Shown: positions 53,666 to 64,000 of the stretch, one piece after another
Numbering within the stretch: position 1 is the first letter of the stretch
How the letters are laid out: every line of letters begins with the position of its first letter
Assembly: GCA_003117195.1 (NCBI GenBank)
Contig: BDSI01000087.1
Span: 220,561 to 284,560, forward strand
DNA length: 64,000 nt
Direction of reading: 5' to 3'
Source: Eudorina sp. 2006-703-Eu-15
Lineage: Eukaryota > Chlorophyta > Chlorophyceae > Chlamydomonadales > Volvocaceae
Program-made: the position numbers and the translations under genes
Notes under the pieces: model-generated
Told to the model about the DNA's origin: nothing
Databases searched by the model: none
Seen by the model: only the letters and a program-made list of their open reading frames with translations

Positions 53666-56600
53666 ATGCTGAAACCTCGGCCGTTGGGGAAAGCCGGCCG
53701 GTCGCTGACCGGCCGGACGGCCATCAAACCTATTCCAGTTCGCACATGGCCACTTGCAGTTCCGAAGCGCGCAGTTCCGAAGCTGATTCAAAGTCCGCGA
53801 CATTTACACTTGTGTCGAGTCGCGCAAGGCACCGCAACGCCACCGGGCCCTGCATCTGCGCCTCCAGCTTCAGACAATAATATCAATTGGAAGAAGGGCT
53901 TCTGGACCTTTGTGGATGTCGTCGCGATTCTGGGCTCCGTTGGAGGCGCGCTGGCGGCCATCCTCAACCTTTTCTCCGGCACCTACGTGCTTTTCTTACC
54001 GCTGGTGCTTCCTGTTGTATCTCTTCTGTCGGCACTCCAGCGTGAAGGACTGATCGCGGAGGTATGGGGCCTTTGACTTGCTCGTCGGCAGCCTGCGACG
54101 GTGGTACTGCGACGTCAGAATCTTCCCCCACACGCACAACATACATCTTTGATGCTGGGGTGGCACCTACCGTCCCCTCACCCAAACGAACGACCTCACA
54201 CAGCCAAGGCTTTCCTGCTGGGCAAGAGACGACGTCCCAGGCGCAGTAGTCGCAACAATGCAGCAAGCAGAGACTTTCCCTCCCCCACCGGGGATCACGC
54301 TCCCTCGCCAGCCCGTCTCGCGCAGCCAGCAACGCACACCTCGCCCCCTCCCACCCTCCATACAAACCAAGCCCCCACTTGCTCGCCACAAAAAATTGAC
54401 TGGACAAACACCCGCAAAACACACTCAAGCACACACACACAAAAGCACACGCAAGCACACGACCCGCTGACTCTCCCCCCCTCCCGGCCCCTCTCCCGGT
54501 TAGGACAACCGCCGGGCGTACGACACGCTGCGCGCGTCGTTGGCCCGCGACAGCACCGCCCTCCTTGCCGACGCTCGGAGCGCCATCGAGGACGTCCGGC
54601 GGGAGCTGAAGGGCCAGAACACCACCGCGGCCCGGCTGGGCACCATCGAGGCGCGGCTGAGCTCCCTGGAGGGATCCATCCTCAGCGCGGGTGAGCGGCG
54701 CACGCCACGCCGCAAGTGTGTGTGTGTGGTTGGGGGTGGGGGGTGGAGGGGGTGGGGGTGGGGGGTGGGGGGGGGGTCCAAAAGAAAAAGCAAACCGGGG
54801 GGAGGGCACAAGGGGGGACTGTCGTTGGCCCGCGTTGTGTCCCGCTGCGCTTCTGTGAGGGGTAGGCGTGGTCGGCTAGGATCGGTTCCCGGGGCAAGCA
54901 CGTCGAGGCACATCCCAGGCAGCAGGCTCGGTCCTCCAACCCAACGTGGGTGGGTGGGCGGTCGGGTGGGAGGGTGGGTGGGTCGTATGGCTTCGGGTTT
55001 GACAGGGGCGGGAAGGTGGGAAGCTCCCGCAGTTCCAGGTGAGGGCTGGGACGCCGGGGACGTCAACAGAGCTGGGCGGATATGGTCTTGGGATCTTGTT
55101 TGGGCGTTGGGAGGCCAACAACAGCTCTGGAAACACACAGGTCGTATTCATATGGGAGGGGGGGATAACCTGCTGGTCCGCACACACCATCACGGGTAAG
55201 TATATTGCCACCGGGGATCGGGCGGGCGGCCGTTGCAATTCTAAACACACCATCACAGCTGTGCTGCCAGGCCTTGACTCTTTGCACAAGACGGGAAATG
55301 GTGTGTTTAAGGTGCGCGGGTGTGGCGCTGCGGGGTGGCGCTGCGGGGTGGCGCTGCGGGGTGGCGCTGCGGGGTGGCGCTGCGGGGTGGCGCTGCGGGG
55401 TGGCGCTGCGGGGTGGCGCTGCGGGGTGGCGCTGCGGGGTGGCGCTGCGTGGCGCTGGTGCTGGTGATGTGGTGGTGATGTGGTGCCGTGTGGTGGCGCT
55501 GTGTTGCTGCGCAGGTCGGTCCGCGCGCGAGGCCGCCGCGGGGCTGGGGGTGCTCCCCGAGCGGCTGCAGGCGGAGCAGCGGGCCATGCTGGAGGGGCTG
55601 GTGGCGGCGATGCGGCTGGAGCTGCGGAGGGCGGCGGAGTCGCTGGCCAACAACGAGACCACGGCGCTGGCGCGACTGGACGCGCGGCTGGCGGTGAGGG
55701 GGCTATCGGAGGGGCGGTGAGGGGGCTGGTGTGGGAAGCCAAACCCAGAACGAACCCGGGCGGTGAGGGGGCGGAGGGGCGGGACCGGGGTGTCTCATGA
55801 GCTGTATCTTTCTAGGGGGAAGGGGAAATAGGGGATTTGGGGTTTGGGGTATGGGGCGGCGGAGGGGACGCAGAACTCTAAAGGAGGGTACAAGCGGGTG
55901 CAGGGTAAATTGATGGACAGATCGGAGCGGGTGCAGGGAGGGGGTGTGCTGGCGTCGCCGAGGTTTGGGGACGGCTTGGGGGAGTGGGCTTGCTCTTTGA
56001 GGCCTCCGTGGCGGTGTGGGCGTTGACTCACGTCTCTCAGTGCCTGGCCTGATGCCCTAGGCTGGTTATCATCGCCATCAACAAGACCACGGGCTGTGTT
56101 GGGCGCTGGGATCCGCTTCGTTGACTCCCTCCCGCCTCCGCCCCGTCTGGTCCACCCATCGGTCCATCCCTCTGTTCGCCCTCCTGCCCTTCCCTCCTCA
56201 GGCGGTGGAGGGCTCCCTGTCGGGCCTGGAGGTGGCCCAGAGCGAGGGGCTGAGGCGGCTGTCCATGTCCCTCAACAGCGCGCTGGCGGACGCGGAGGCC
56301 ACACTGCAGAGCAGCGTTAGGAACGAGGTGGCCAGGTGCGACGACCCGTGGGCCTGTCGGTTGGTCGGTTGGGTGCGCGATCCCGTTTGGTGATGGGCCT
56401 TAAGGAAATCAAGGTTCGAAGCGAGAATGAGACCTGAGCTTCTCCTTCATCCTTCATCCTTCATCCTTCATTCCTCCGTCTCGTCATGTCGTATGTATGA
56501 TGTCGTACAGGTCGATGGAGCCGGTACGGCGGCTGCCGCAGATGCTGGCGGTGGCGCTGCCGCCCGCGCTGGCGGCGGCGGAGGCGGTGGAGGCCGGCGT

Positions 56601-59498
56601 CGGGGGCCCGGGGGCGGCGGGGCCCGGCGCGGCGGCCGGACAGCCGGCGGCGCCGGCACTCAGCCCCGAGCAGTTGCAGGTGGGGTCGGGTCAGGCACCC
56701 GACTGGACGAGGGGACCCCTTGAGCAGTTGAAAGGGGTCGGTTGCATGGGGTCAAGCAATGTGTATTGCAGGGCTGTCGGGAGGCGAGGCGATCGGCGGT
56801 TGCGACGGTTGCCTGGCGGGTTCTGGGCTGCAGATCTTTTCTGTGTGTGTGTGTTTGTGTGGACCCCAGCCGCTGGCGTTGCTGCCACACAAAGGCTGTT
56901 GTCCTTCACCCGACCCAGTTCGCCCCCTAGCGGCGGCGCCACCGCTCACCACACCGCCCCACACCTCACCCATGCCGGCGTGTGTGCGAGCGAGCAGAAG
57001 CCCGCCGTACGATCCTCCTGCGTGTGTGTCTGGGGACAACTGTACGGCACCTGTACGGCGCTCTTCTTTCCCCCGCAGGCCATCGTGAGCCAGGAGGTGG
57101 AGGGAGCTGTCGTGCGCATCTTGGACTTCCAGGCGGACGCACTGGGTGGGTGGGTGGATGGGTGGGTGGGAAAGAAAACTGAGCCGCGAGGGTGGGTGGG
57201 TGGGTGGGTGTTGGCGGAGTTGGGGGTCCGCGGTGCGCCACATGCGCACCAGCAGGGGCAGAGTACGCACCCCGGTGGGTGCTGGTGATTGGGTTTGGGT
57301 TGCGTGGAGGGAGAGCTCCCCTGTGGGGACCTCGCACCCTCAGATGTCCCCAACGCGTCGAAGGTCCCTAGACCTGCACAGAAGCAAACCCAAACGGGCT
57401 GTCCAGGAAAAACGGATAAAACAGCGGTGTGCGTGTGTGTGTGTGTGTTTGTGTAGCAATTGAGGGGTGGTGTGTGTGTATGCCTGTGCGGTAAGGTGCA
57501 GTGCGCTGAACCGCTTCGCGCCAGGGGCGCGGCTGAAGGGGTCCGTTGGCGATGGCGGCGATGGTGATGATGATGACGGCGATGACGAAGCTTCACGATC
57601 CTGCCGGGTTCGGGTCTGGGGTCTGGGGTTTGGGGTTTGGCCGCAGGTCGCCTGAGCACGGTCCGCCCCGTCCCGATGGATGAGGAGCAGTGGGCGGCTC
57701 TGGGGCGGCGGCTCACCCGCCTGGAGCGCCTGGTGGAGGGCGTGCCGGCCGGCACCGAGGGCGCCCTGCTGCAGGGAGGGCAGCTGACGGCGGCGGTGGC
57801 TGCGATGGTCGCGAGCATGGTGGGCGAGGCGATGGCGGCGCAGCTGACGGAGGCGCGGGCGGAGGTGGCGGCGGCGGCGGCGCGGGAGGCGGAGGGCGTG
57901 CGGAACGACCTGCTGGCGTCGCGGGCAGTGCTGCGGGACAGCCTCGACGGGCTGGCGGCTGCGCTACAGCCGCTACAGCTGGGGGTGACGGAGCTGCAGA
58001 TGGCTGTAGCGGCGGTCGCGAAGGCGCAGGCGGATCAGCAGACGGAGCTGCTGGCCGTGCGGGAGGCGCAGCCGGCGACGGCGACGGCGGCGGCGGCAGC
58101 GGGGCAGGACGGCGTGGACGGCGCCGCTGAGGGGCCCGGGGCGGCGGCGGCGACGGCGGCGGCGGCGCCAGCGGCGCTGCCGCCGTCGGCGGAGGTGACG
58201 CGCCTGCTGGAAGGCCTGCAGGCTGTAGCGCAGCTGCTACGTGATGTGGACGCGAAGATGGATCGGGTGGCGGCGGCGGTCGGGGAGTTGCCCGCGGCGG
58301 CGGCGGGGGCGGCGGCTGCCGCCGTCGCCGCCGCGGCCGCGGTGGCGTCGCCGGCGCCGCCGCCACCGGCGCCGGCGCCGGCTGCTGCAGCCACACCAGC
58401 GGCGGAGGTGGAGGCGGCGAGGCAGCAGCAACGCGAGCTCCAGGCAAGCGTCGACGCGATGCGGGAGGCACTGGCGGCGCTAACGAGCCAAGTGGGGCTT
58501 ATGGCGAGCCGGGCGCCGGCTGCAGCCGTGGCGGAGGCGGCGGAGCCGCCAGCTGAGGCGGGCCGAGGGCCTGGCGGCAGCGGCGCCGGCGCCGGCGTCA
58601 TCGCCGACGTGCTGTCCTTCGAGGCGGGTCTGGCGGCGGCGGCGCCGGCGCCGCCGGAGCGCAACAGCGCCGCCGACGTCGCTGTCGTCGCTGCGGAGAG
58701 CCGCGGAAGCAGCGGCGGCGGAGGCGCGGACGCTGGGAAGCAGTCGCAGCCCTTGACGGCGGGTGGGACACGGGAAGAAGCGTACGACATGATGCTGCAG
58801 TTGGCGGAGGCGCGGCGGCGGTCGGGTTCGGAGGCGAGCTCGAGCGGCGCAACCGCTGCGAGCGGTACGGGCGATACCAGCTCGAGCGGCGCCGCCACGG
58901 CCGCCGGCACCGCTGCCGCCGCCGCCGCGGGCGGCACAGCCGCCCGGCCCGTGGATGCGCCGCTGCGTATAGAGGATCTGCCGCCCTTTGAGGGCTCTGC
59001 AGCAGCAGCAGCAGCTACCGTCGGGGCCCGCAGCGCGTCGGAGCTGCCGCCGCTGCCGCCGCTACAGCGTGACGTGGAGGAGGAGGGGCAAGGTACGACG
59101 CAGGTACGATTTCAGCAACAGGATCAGCAACGCCCTGAGCCGCTGCGACAACCGCCGCAGCTAGGGCAACAACAGCAGCAGGAGCAGCAGCAGCAGCAGC
59201 AGCAAGCTCCTCCTGTCTCTTGGCAGCAGCCGATCGGAACACAACAACAGCAGCAACAGGTCGTGGAGCCACTGATTGTGGCGTCGCCGCCAGCGGCGGC
59301 GGCTGACGAGATGTCCGGCACGCCGCCGCCGCCGCCAGCCACGGCCACGGCCACGGCGGAGACGCTGCCGGAGGCCGTGACGCCCCCGCCGGTGTACGGA
59401 ATGCAGACCGAGCCCTTGCCGTACGACCAGCCGCCGGGCCCATCCTCGGCAGCGTCGACGCCGCCGTCGGCGTTCGTCCCAACGGCGTCGCCCGCCGA

Positions 59499-59530
<32 letters not shown>

Positions 59531-62500
59531 TCTCGTCGTCGTACGTGCCACCGCCCGCCCCCTCAACGATGCCGTACTCGCTCGATGGCGGCTTCGATGC
59601 CGCCACCACCGCGGCCAATGCCGGATACGCACCGCAGGCCCAGTCGTACACCTGGGAACAGCAGTCACAAGCATCGCCGCCAGAGCCGCAACAACTTCCG
59701 CCACAGCCGCCGCCACGGATGCCGTACAATCCGTACGAACAGCCTGGGCAGGGGGGCTTCCCGGCAAGCAGCCTATACCAGGATGCCACCGGGTACGGCG
59801 ATGTGGCCGCCGCCTCACTTGCTGGGATGTCGTACCCCGAGCCGGCAGAGGCGCAGCCGCAATGGTACGGCAGCCAGCCGTCGTCGTCGCCGCCGCAGCA
59901 GCAGCAGCAGCCGTTCGGGCAGGCACCGCCGCAAACGCCGCCGAGGCTGACGCCGCAGCTGCCCCAGCTGCCTCAGATGCCGCAACTCCCGCAGATGCCC
60001 AGACTGCCCTTCTGGCCCCCTTTCGGCGGCGGCGCCGCGTCGTCGTCGCCGCCGCCGACGTCGCCGCCGCCTCAGCCGTTCTCCTGGCCAGGCGCCGCCG
60101 GTTCGGAGCCGGCTCGCGGGACTGCAGTCGGAGGGGCGTCCTCCTACCCATCCGCAGGGTACGGCACGGTGCCGGCACCGCCGCCGCTCACCCCACCTCC
60201 GTCGCTCCAACAGCAGCCGCAGCAGCCACCGCCGTCCCAGCAGCAGCAGCAGCAGATGGGTGTCGGGGCTGGCGCGGCAGGGCAGGGCGCGGCGGCGGCG
60301 GCGGCGTCGCCGCCTCCGGTGACGCCATCAGCGGCGGCGCCGTCAGCTGCCGGCTCGTCGTCGGCGGACTACCGCCCCCGGCCGCTGGACGGCATGAGCG
60401 GCAACGAGATGATCAGCGAGGGGTTGCGGCTGCTGCGGCTGGGCCGGGAGGAGACGCGGAAGGGCGAGGTGCGCGGGGAAGGGCGGGGAGGGGCGGGGAG
60501 GCGAGGGGAGGAGAGGGCAGGGGAGGCGAGGGGACGAAAGGGGAGGGGACGGGACGGAAGGGGAGGGGCGGGGAGTCCAGGCGAGGGGCCGTAATGTGTT
60601 GCGTGTGGCGGTGCTCATAACGCGGCGTGCTGTAAAAATGCGCTGTCACTGATGTGCGGTGGTTGCTGGGTTGATTAGTTGGTTGATTGGTTGACGGGTG
60701 CCGGTTGTTTCATCCCGTTTTGTCCCGATGCCTGTTACCCTTGTCCTCGTCCTGGTACTCCATTTCTTTGGATTGCCGCATGGTCTGGTTGGAGGCTCTC
60801 TGACCCGCCAAGCAGGAACCAACTAATTAGGTAACCAACTTTGGATTGCCGCCCACCCTTCGGCCTCAAAACCCCTCCAGGACTACGGCCTGGCGGACAC
60901 TCTGATCCAGGCCGCCATCGCCGCCTTCAGCCGGGCCGCGGAGCTGCCCAACTCGGACGCCAAGGCGCAGGGCAACCTGGGCAACGCGCTGCTGGCTCGG
61001 GGCGAGCTCAAGGTAGGTTGGGGGCGGCAGGATACGGCACGGTACGGCACGGTACTGCAGAGTTGGCACGGTACGGCACGCTACTGTAGAGTCGTAGGAT
61101 GTCGCTTGTCCAACGGGCCGGCTGATGGTGGTGGGCAGCTGCCAGAGATGTGCTCGGATGCCGCCTCCTCAGGCACGGAAAAGAATGGGCCCTGCTGGAT
61201 CCTGATACAGTCCTGAACTTCCCTACCTCATGACGACCTGAACTGCCGTGATCACTGGCGACCATCGCCGCCGTCGCCCCCGCCGTGCCCGTCGTCGCCG
61301 CCGTCGCCCCCGCCGTGCCCATCGTCGCCGCCGTCGCCCCCGCCGTGCCCATCGTCGCCGCCGTCGCCCCCGCCGTGCCCATCGTCGCCGCCGTCGCCCC
61401 CGCCGTGCCCATCGTCGCCGCCGTCGCCCCCGCCGTGCCCGTCGTCGCCACCCTGTGCTCCCTGTCGTCCACCTACCCGCTCCCTCAGGCGGCCTACCTT
61501 GAGGCGCTGCGGTCGGGTCCGCCCCCCGCCAGTCCACAAGAGGCTGCCACGCAGGTGGAGGCGGAGCGGGCCATGACGCTGGAGGCCAACTCGCTGCTCA
61601 CGGAGGCGGGCGTCATGTTCCTCAAGGTGGGGGCGGTGGCGGGAGGCGTACGTAAGGACGGTGTAGAGGCGGTAAAGGGGGGGGGCCCCAGCGGAGGCGT
61701 GAGGAGCGAAGGACGGTGTGGGGGGGCGGGGGCGGTAAGGGGGGAGGGGGGCCATGGCAGGATGGTGAGGACATCCCCTGGGTTCGTTGGGCGCGTGCGT
61801 GGGGGCAAGGGCGACGAAGGCGACGGAGGCATGCCGTGTGTTTAGAAGTGAAAGCCGCCCGCCCTCGCCGGGAGGGAGGGAGCGTGGGGGGGCTTGTAGT
61901 TGGGCAGAGTCGGAAGCTGATTTTCGTATGACACTTTTCACATGATGTATATTATATGTATTAAGTGCATGGTAATTGTGTAGCCGCGTCGACGGAGCCT
62001 CCGTCCGTCCCCCTGCCCGCGCTGCTGTGCGTGGCGGCGCCGCCGCCGGCAGGTGCTTGAGCTCGAGGGCTGGAGCTCCCGCGCGCTGGTCAACTGGGGT
62101 CGGGCGCTGGTGATCCGGGCGGACCTGCTGGCCGCCACCCCGGACGGCCTCTCGCCGGGCGGCCCCACGCTGCCGGTGGTGGCGCAGCTGTACACCTCGG
62201 CCATCGACAAGTTCGAGGGGGTGCTGGAGGGCGAGCCGGACATGGTGCCGGCCAAGTACAGGTTGGTGCGCCCGTGCGCCCGTGTGCCCGTGTGCGCGGG
62301 CGCTTGCATTAGCTTCTTCGTGTATGATTGTTTGTGTGCTTAGAAATGCAGCTTAGAAAGATTGTTTGTGTGCGAGAGCAGGTCTCACTCTGAGTGAAGT
62401 TGTGTACGGTTGAAGGTTAGTATGTGACCGTTACAAGGTGGACCCGTATCCCGAAGGTTGTTGTTTGTGTGTAGGATTGTCGCCGGGGGGGCCTTGATCA

Positions 62501-63098
62501 GCGTCGAGAGTTGGAGATGTCGCGTCTTCTGTGCTCGTACGTCACCGTTACCGTCCACCCTCTCGATCGCCCGTTGGGTCCGGCTCCCGGCTGCCATGTT
62601 CCTCCAGCTCACCGCCCCGTGCATGCTGACAGCCATCGAAACCCCGGCCGGCTGCTGTTGACACTGGGCGGTGAAAAGGCCACTCGAGCTGTTGTGCACC
62701 ACCCTACTTGCCTAGGTTCATATCCTTACGGCTATCTACACCGCCGTGTTACAGCTGCGCTGTTCATCCGTCACTCCGCCAACGTGGGACGGTTGGGCGC
62801 TGCGTGCCGCGCTGTCCGGCCGCCCGCCCGGCGGTGTGTAAAAGAGAACTGAGTCGCGAGAAGTGAAGTCCTGCGGTGTGTACACGTATGCAGATGCGCG
62901 CTGGCGATGGCGGGCCTGTCCCGCACCCGGGCCGCCGGCAGTCGGGAGCGGCTCACACTCCTGGCGGACGCCATCAACTACCTGCGGGACGTCATCTCCT
63001 CCCAGTCGCCGGACGCGGAGGCGCTGCGGCCCGCGGCCAGGGCGGCGCTGCAGCAGTACGAGGCGCAGCTGATGGCGCAGCGCGCCGCCCGGCAGTAG
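53666..63098 (+). CDS. Gene H: probable plastid membrane protein with coiled coils, Gln/Pro linker and TPR-like C-terminus
   Basis: Exons: 53666-54061, 54504-54690, 55515-55693, 56202-56335, 56511-56679, 57079-57145, 57647-60468, 60881-61012, 61489-61626, 62053-62261, 62894-63098 (phases 0, 1, 0, 2, 0, 1, 0, 0, 0, 2), 1545 aa. The first 69 residues contain no acidic residue and are rich in K/R/P/A/S, typical of an algal organelle transit peptide. Two hydrophobic segments follow (~82-103 and ~107-124, LFLPLVLPVVSLLSAL). Residues ~130-800 are Ala/Glu/Arg/Leu-rich coiled coil (DARSAIEDVRRELKGQ, LRRLSMSLNSALADAEATLQ). Residues ~860-1290 are a Gln/Pro/Ser-rich linker with poly-Gln and poly-Ser. 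The C-terminus carries TPR-like helices (AIAAFSRAAELPNSDAKAQG NLGNALLARGELK; ALVNWGRALVIRADLLAA; AIDKFEGVLEGEPDMVPAKY RCALAMAGLSR). Plausibly a membrane-anchored scaffold of plastid envelope or thylakoid; no named orthologue recognised. Confidence 0.78.
55325..55455 (+). repeat. 13-bp minisatellite in intron 2 of gene H
   Basis: About ten copies of GGTGGCGCTGCGG, ending shortly before the acceptor at 55514. Confidence 0.9.
61264..61446 (+). repeat. 30-bp minisatellite in intron 8 of gene H
   Basis: Six copies of a 30-bp unit made of CCGTCGCCCCCGCCGTGCCC followed by ATCGTCGCCG (GTCGTCGCCG in the outer copies). It lies inside the intron 61013-61488; the frame stays open across it because 30 is a multiple of three. 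Confidence 0.9.
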
Positions 63099-64000
63099 CG
63101 CGGCGGCGCCCGGCAGTCTGTGCGCGGCCAGGAAGTAGGCGGGCGAGCGGGTGGGGCGGCGAGGCAGGCGGGCGCGGGGCCGCACCGCCGGTGTGCCTCT
63201 CTGCTGGTGGATCGACGTCGGCGCCACTGACGGGCAACGTGATCAAGCATCGAGGGGGCGGCGTTGTTCGGCTTGTGGCAGGGCTCGGTCGGTTGCCGTT
63301 GCCAGTTTGGAAGTTGTCAGGGACGGACCGTGGGCTGGTGTCTTCTTGTTTCACCGGGTTTATAAAGCCGGCGATCGGTTGAATGGTCGGGCAGCTGGAT
63401 GGGCTGTGTGTTGCAGGGGGTTTGGGAATGCGTACGGCGGTGAAACGGCACGTACGGGTATGAGGGTGGGGGACCAGGGGCCAAGACTGGAAAGAGAATA
63501 CGGAAAACATACGGACACGGAAATCAGGGGCCGTCATTTGAATCTTTTCTTTGCACCAGTGGGACGAGACTTGTTAAAGGCGTAACCGACACGACTCGCA
63601 GGTAGCACAGGGCGCGAGGCGCCGTTGGGCGGGCGAGGATTCCGAACGAGGCACGGATGGACGATGCGCGATGAAAGCAGGCAGCCTTATTTGCGAGTTT
63701 GTAAGCTCGCTTCGCTTGGCGCACAGGCTTAATGTACGAACGTGCGTCTGTGCCGTATGTACGGATGTACGACCTCGGGCACTCACGTGTCGGGGCCTAC
63801 CGCTGCATGTGAGCACGGATGTTATGAGGGAGACCGTGCCCTCAGTTATCTGAAGCTGCTGCGCGAAAGCACCAGACTCGTTCGGGGACTTCGATGTCCA
63901 TTCGCGCCTCGGCCGCGGCGTCATTACGTAATATGGCACCCCCACACGCATGGGTTCCCAGCATTTGTTCTGAAGCGCAAGATTCTGAAGCGCGGCCAGG
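63099..64000 (+). other. Gene H 3' UTR and downstream DNA
   Basis: No further gene seen. A TGTAA poly(A) signal candidate lies at 63700-63704, about 600 nt after the stop. Confidence 0.4.

Overview
The window looks like nuclear DNA of a volvocine green alga (Chlamydomonas/Volvox/Gonium relatives). It is very GC-rich, its genes are split by many introns with GTGNG/GTAAGT donors and NCAG acceptors, Ala/Gly/Pro/Gln low-complexity runs are common, minisatellites fill introns, TGTAA poly(A) signals follow several genes, and it carries Ser-Pro (hydroxyproline-rich glycoprotein) extracellular-matrix genes and a Chlamydomonas-type LINE remnant. All exon models were built by eye from splice motifs, reading-frame phase and conserved residues; every internal junction given keeps the frame.

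Layout. 1-12.8 kb (minus): three tandem secreted matrix/lectin genes, A, B and C. A has a signal peptide, a beta-sandwich-like domain, an enormous Ser-Pro rod and a fucolectin/F5-8C-like domain, and runs off the left edge. B has the same 5' half as A with a short rod, joined to a different fucolectin-like domain and a PAN/Apple exon. C is small: signal-peptide exon, fucolectin-like exon, PAN exon. B appears to be a chimera made when a block running from the 5' half of A to the 3' half of C was duplicated, with its breakpoints inside proline-coding repeats. 12.8-18.2 kb: gene-poor DNA with a decayed LINE 3' end. 18.2-25.4 kb (plus): a secreted 1753-residue protein with Ser/Gly and Pro-rich regions and a C-terminal CAP/SCP domain. 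25.4-28.5 kb: no gene recognised.

28.5-43.4 kb (minus): two nuclear-chromatin genes in the same direction. The condensin kleisin subunit CAP-H (about 14 exons, ~876 aa) lies downstream of an MPND-like gene (RAMA plus MPN/JAMM domains, 9 exons, 701 aa). The MPN domain of the latter lacks one of the expected metal-binding histidines. One of its introns holds a 1.5-kb, 12-bp minisatellite that leaves long open frames on both strands.

43.4-64 kb (plus): a conserved protein of unknown function (5 exons) fires divergently from MPND. It is followed by a coiled-coil protein (7 exons, 537 aa) and a 1545-residue, probably plastid-targeted protein with two N-terminal membrane spans, coiled coils, a Gln/Pro linker and a TPR-like C-terminus (11 exons). 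The remaining stretches are introns, UTRs and repeats.
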